Position numbers and translations under genes: made by a program. A model generated the notes under the pieces. That model was not told the DNA's origin, ran no database searches, and saw only the letters and a list, made by a program, of their open reading frames with translations. Of a DNA stretch of 32,828 nt, positions 31,883 to 32,828 are shown in pieces. Origin of the DNA: an uncultured Haliea sp. (GTDB lineage Bacteria > Pseudomonadota > Gammaproteobacteria > Pseudomonadales > Halieaceae); assembly GCA_947258585.1 (NCBI GenBank), contig CAMYIZ010000077.1:1-32828 (forward strand), given 5' to 3'. The first letter of the stretch is position 1. Every line of letters starts with the position of its first letter.

Positions 31883-32521
31883 ATGACTATCAGCGCTAGC
31901 AAAACGTCAACATCACGATCCCTGTGGCCGACCTGGCTCTCAATCGCGCTGGGATTTCTACTCGGCAACTTCTCGATGGTCGCCATGGCGACGGAAAACC
32001 TGCAGGTGAAAAACGAGATCATCAATCTCATGCTCTGCTACGGCGAAGGCACCGACACCTTTGGTGAACCGGGGAACCCGGATGCATTCCTTGACGGACT
32101 GGAAATCTACCAGGACTGTTTCACCGAGGACGCCATCTTCAATCTCTGGCCTGCGGGTGCGGACTTCAGCAACCCTCCCCTGGTAAGCATCGCCGGCCCG
32201 GATGCCTGGGCTCGAAATATAGTCGACCCTGCCGTGCCGCGAGACCCATTGACCGGACTTTCCATTTCCCGTGGCCAGCACATGCTGACCAACTTCAAGG
32301 TAGAAACAAAAGGCAAAACAGGAACACTCACTGCCTACCTGAGTGCCACACGAACGGTCTTCACCCCGAACCCCGACAACCCGGCGAGCGGCACGGTCAC
32401 CAATGTCTCGGTGGCTACTGGCAGCTACACGCTTTACGTCGAGAAAGTGCAAGGGAAATGGCTCATAAATGAGCTTGACCTGAAGCTGATAAGCCTGGCC
32501 AATTACTTCACTGCGGATTGA
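31883..32521 (+). CDS. Exported SnoaL-like (NTF2-fold) protein
   Basis: The 212-residue protein has an N-terminal export signal with hydrophobic core WLSIALGFLLGNFSMVAMA, cleaved near ATENL. A SnoaL/NTF2-like domain follows: KNEIINLMLCYGEGTD, DGLEIYQDCFTEDAIFNLWPAG, and C-terminal strands LTAYLSATRTVF, SYTLYVEKVQGKWLINELDLKLISL. AAGGA is positioned before the ATG. It follows the exported VOC gene on the same strand across two hairpins. NTF2-like enzymes are usually cytoplasmic, so the shared export of both products is notable. Function and substrate are unknown. Confidence 0.82.
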   Translation: MTISASKTSTSRSLWPTWLSIALGFLLGNFSMVAMATENLQVKNEIINLMLCYGEGTDTFGEPGNPDAFLDGLEIYQDCFTEDAIFNLWPAGADFSNPPLVSIAGPDAWARNIVDPAVPRDPLTGLSISRGQHMLTNFKVETKGKTGTLTAYLSATRTVFTPNPDNPASGTVTNVSVATGSYTLYVEKVQGKWLINELDLKLISLANYFTAD

Positions 32522-32595
32522 TTGCTAATCGCATCAACCTTGCCTGATGCGGCCCTGGGACCAAGGTTTATTGGGTCCCGGGGGAGACGCTGGAT

Positions 32596-32745
32596 ATGCT
32601 GAAAGCTGGGGACAGGATCCAGCTTGCCAGTTTTATCGGTTATGATCTAGGCTTCTTTGACGAGGATGTGGGGCGGGTTGAACCCGCCACCAATCCGTTT
32701 GGGCTCTTCATCATTAACGGGGGACACCGGTATTCATTAAACTGA
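32596..32745 (+). pseudogene. Short ORF running into the IS end (likely truncated remnant)
   Basis: From an ATG at 32596 a 49-residue frame reads through DRIQLASFIGYDLGFFDEDV and VEPATNPFG, then crosses into the presumed IS terminus at 32701 and stops at 32745. Residues after about 35 are therefore IS-derived. The frame is also open upstream of the ATG for 17 codons. No family is recognised; it may be the remnant of a gene cut by the insertion, or a chance ORF. Confidence 0.35.
32672..32688. other. Small hairpin before the IS end
   Basis: GGCGGG-TTGAA-CCCGCC lies 13 nt before the presumed IS boundary and lies within the short ORF. No T tract follows. A weaker hairpin, GGGACC (32557-32562) with GGTCCC (32574-32579), lies between the SnoaL-like gene and this point. 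Confidence 0.45.
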
Positions 32746-32828
32746 TTTTGCGAAGATCGTTTAATGGAGAGAATACCGATGTCCCACGCAGGAAACATTC
32801 TAGGCATATCCGATCTGGAGGTCGAGCG
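32701..32828 (+). mobile_element. Left end of an ISL3-like insertion sequence
   Basis: GGGCTCTTCATCATTAAC at 32701 resembles ISL3-family terminal repeats (GG.CTCTTC type), and a transposase start follows at 32779. The leader holds a large inverted repeat: GGGACA-C-CGGTATTC (from about 32721) matches GAATACCG-A-TGTCCC (to 32785) with one mismatch, and CATTAAAC matches GTTTAATG nearer the loop. The element is cut by the window edge. Confidence 0.55.
32779..32828 (+). CDS. ISL3-like transposase, N-terminal fragment (cut by window edge)
   Basis: Sixteen full codons are visible: MSHAGNILGISDLEVE, with R likely next. The NILGxxxLEVERV opening followed, in the family, by a zinc-finger region is typical of ISL3 transposases from gammaproteobacteria, as far as I recall. 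GGAGAG lies about 7 nt upstream. The downstream part is outside the window. Confidence 0.55.
   Translation, partial: MSHAGNILGISDLEVE

Overview
This window is GC-rich, densely packed bacterial chromosome, most likely from a marine gammaproteobacterium. The evidence is an EpmB-type aminomutase, a PA3496-family small protein, a PuuA/PuuB-type putrescine pair, a WS/DGAT wax-ester/triacylglycerol synthase and several good Shine-Dalgarno sites. Placement near Halieaceae/Cellvibrionales is inference from gene content only. No tRNA, rRNA, CRISPR array or phage module was seen. Both edges carry pieces of ISL3-like insertion sequences in the same orientation: a transposase 3' end at 1-101 and a transposase 5' end from 32779.

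Left part (about 0.35-12.4 kb). An MFS transporter and a WS/DGAT with a long histone-H1-like tail form a minus-strand pair. Divergent from them is a voltage-gated cation channel whose selectivity filter looks Ca2+-like, followed by a SulP anion transporter and a tandem-domain universal stress protein. Then come a TSUP permease, a FAH-family hydrolase, a membrane-anchored endonuclease/exonuclease/phosphatase-fold protein, an HNH endonuclease, a stand-alone GcvT and a shikimate-kinase-like P-loop kinase with an unusual lid.

Middle part (12.4-21.5 kb). A PA3496-family small protein follows an AT-rich regulatory stretch. A LysR regulator is divergent from a cobalamin-binding-type radical SAM enzyme and a small zinc-ribbon protein. 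A glutamine-synthetase-like PuuA with an uncharacterised membrane protein in its operon is divergent from PuuB, pointing to putrescine catabolism. EpmB (EF-P modification) and a SnoaL-like protein follow.

The most system-like locus is 21.5-27.2 kb. A transmembrane Ser/Thr kinase is followed in the same operon by an exported caspase-fold protein with SEL1-like repeats, about 350 residues of coiled coil and an intact His/Cys dyad. An autotransporter-type outer-membrane barrel protein is divergent, across a palindrome-rich spacer. I read this as a candidate envelope kinase-caspase module.

Right part (27.3-32.8 kb). A TetR regulator, a class II aldolase-fold protein and a TauD/TfdA-type dioxygenase form a compact likely catabolic operon. 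Next come two exported proteins of normally cytoplasmic enzyme folds (a double VOC protein and a SnoaL-like protein), separated by two tetraloop hairpins. The last piece is an ORF apparently cut by the right-hand IS end. This edge looks like an accessory, insertion-prone region.
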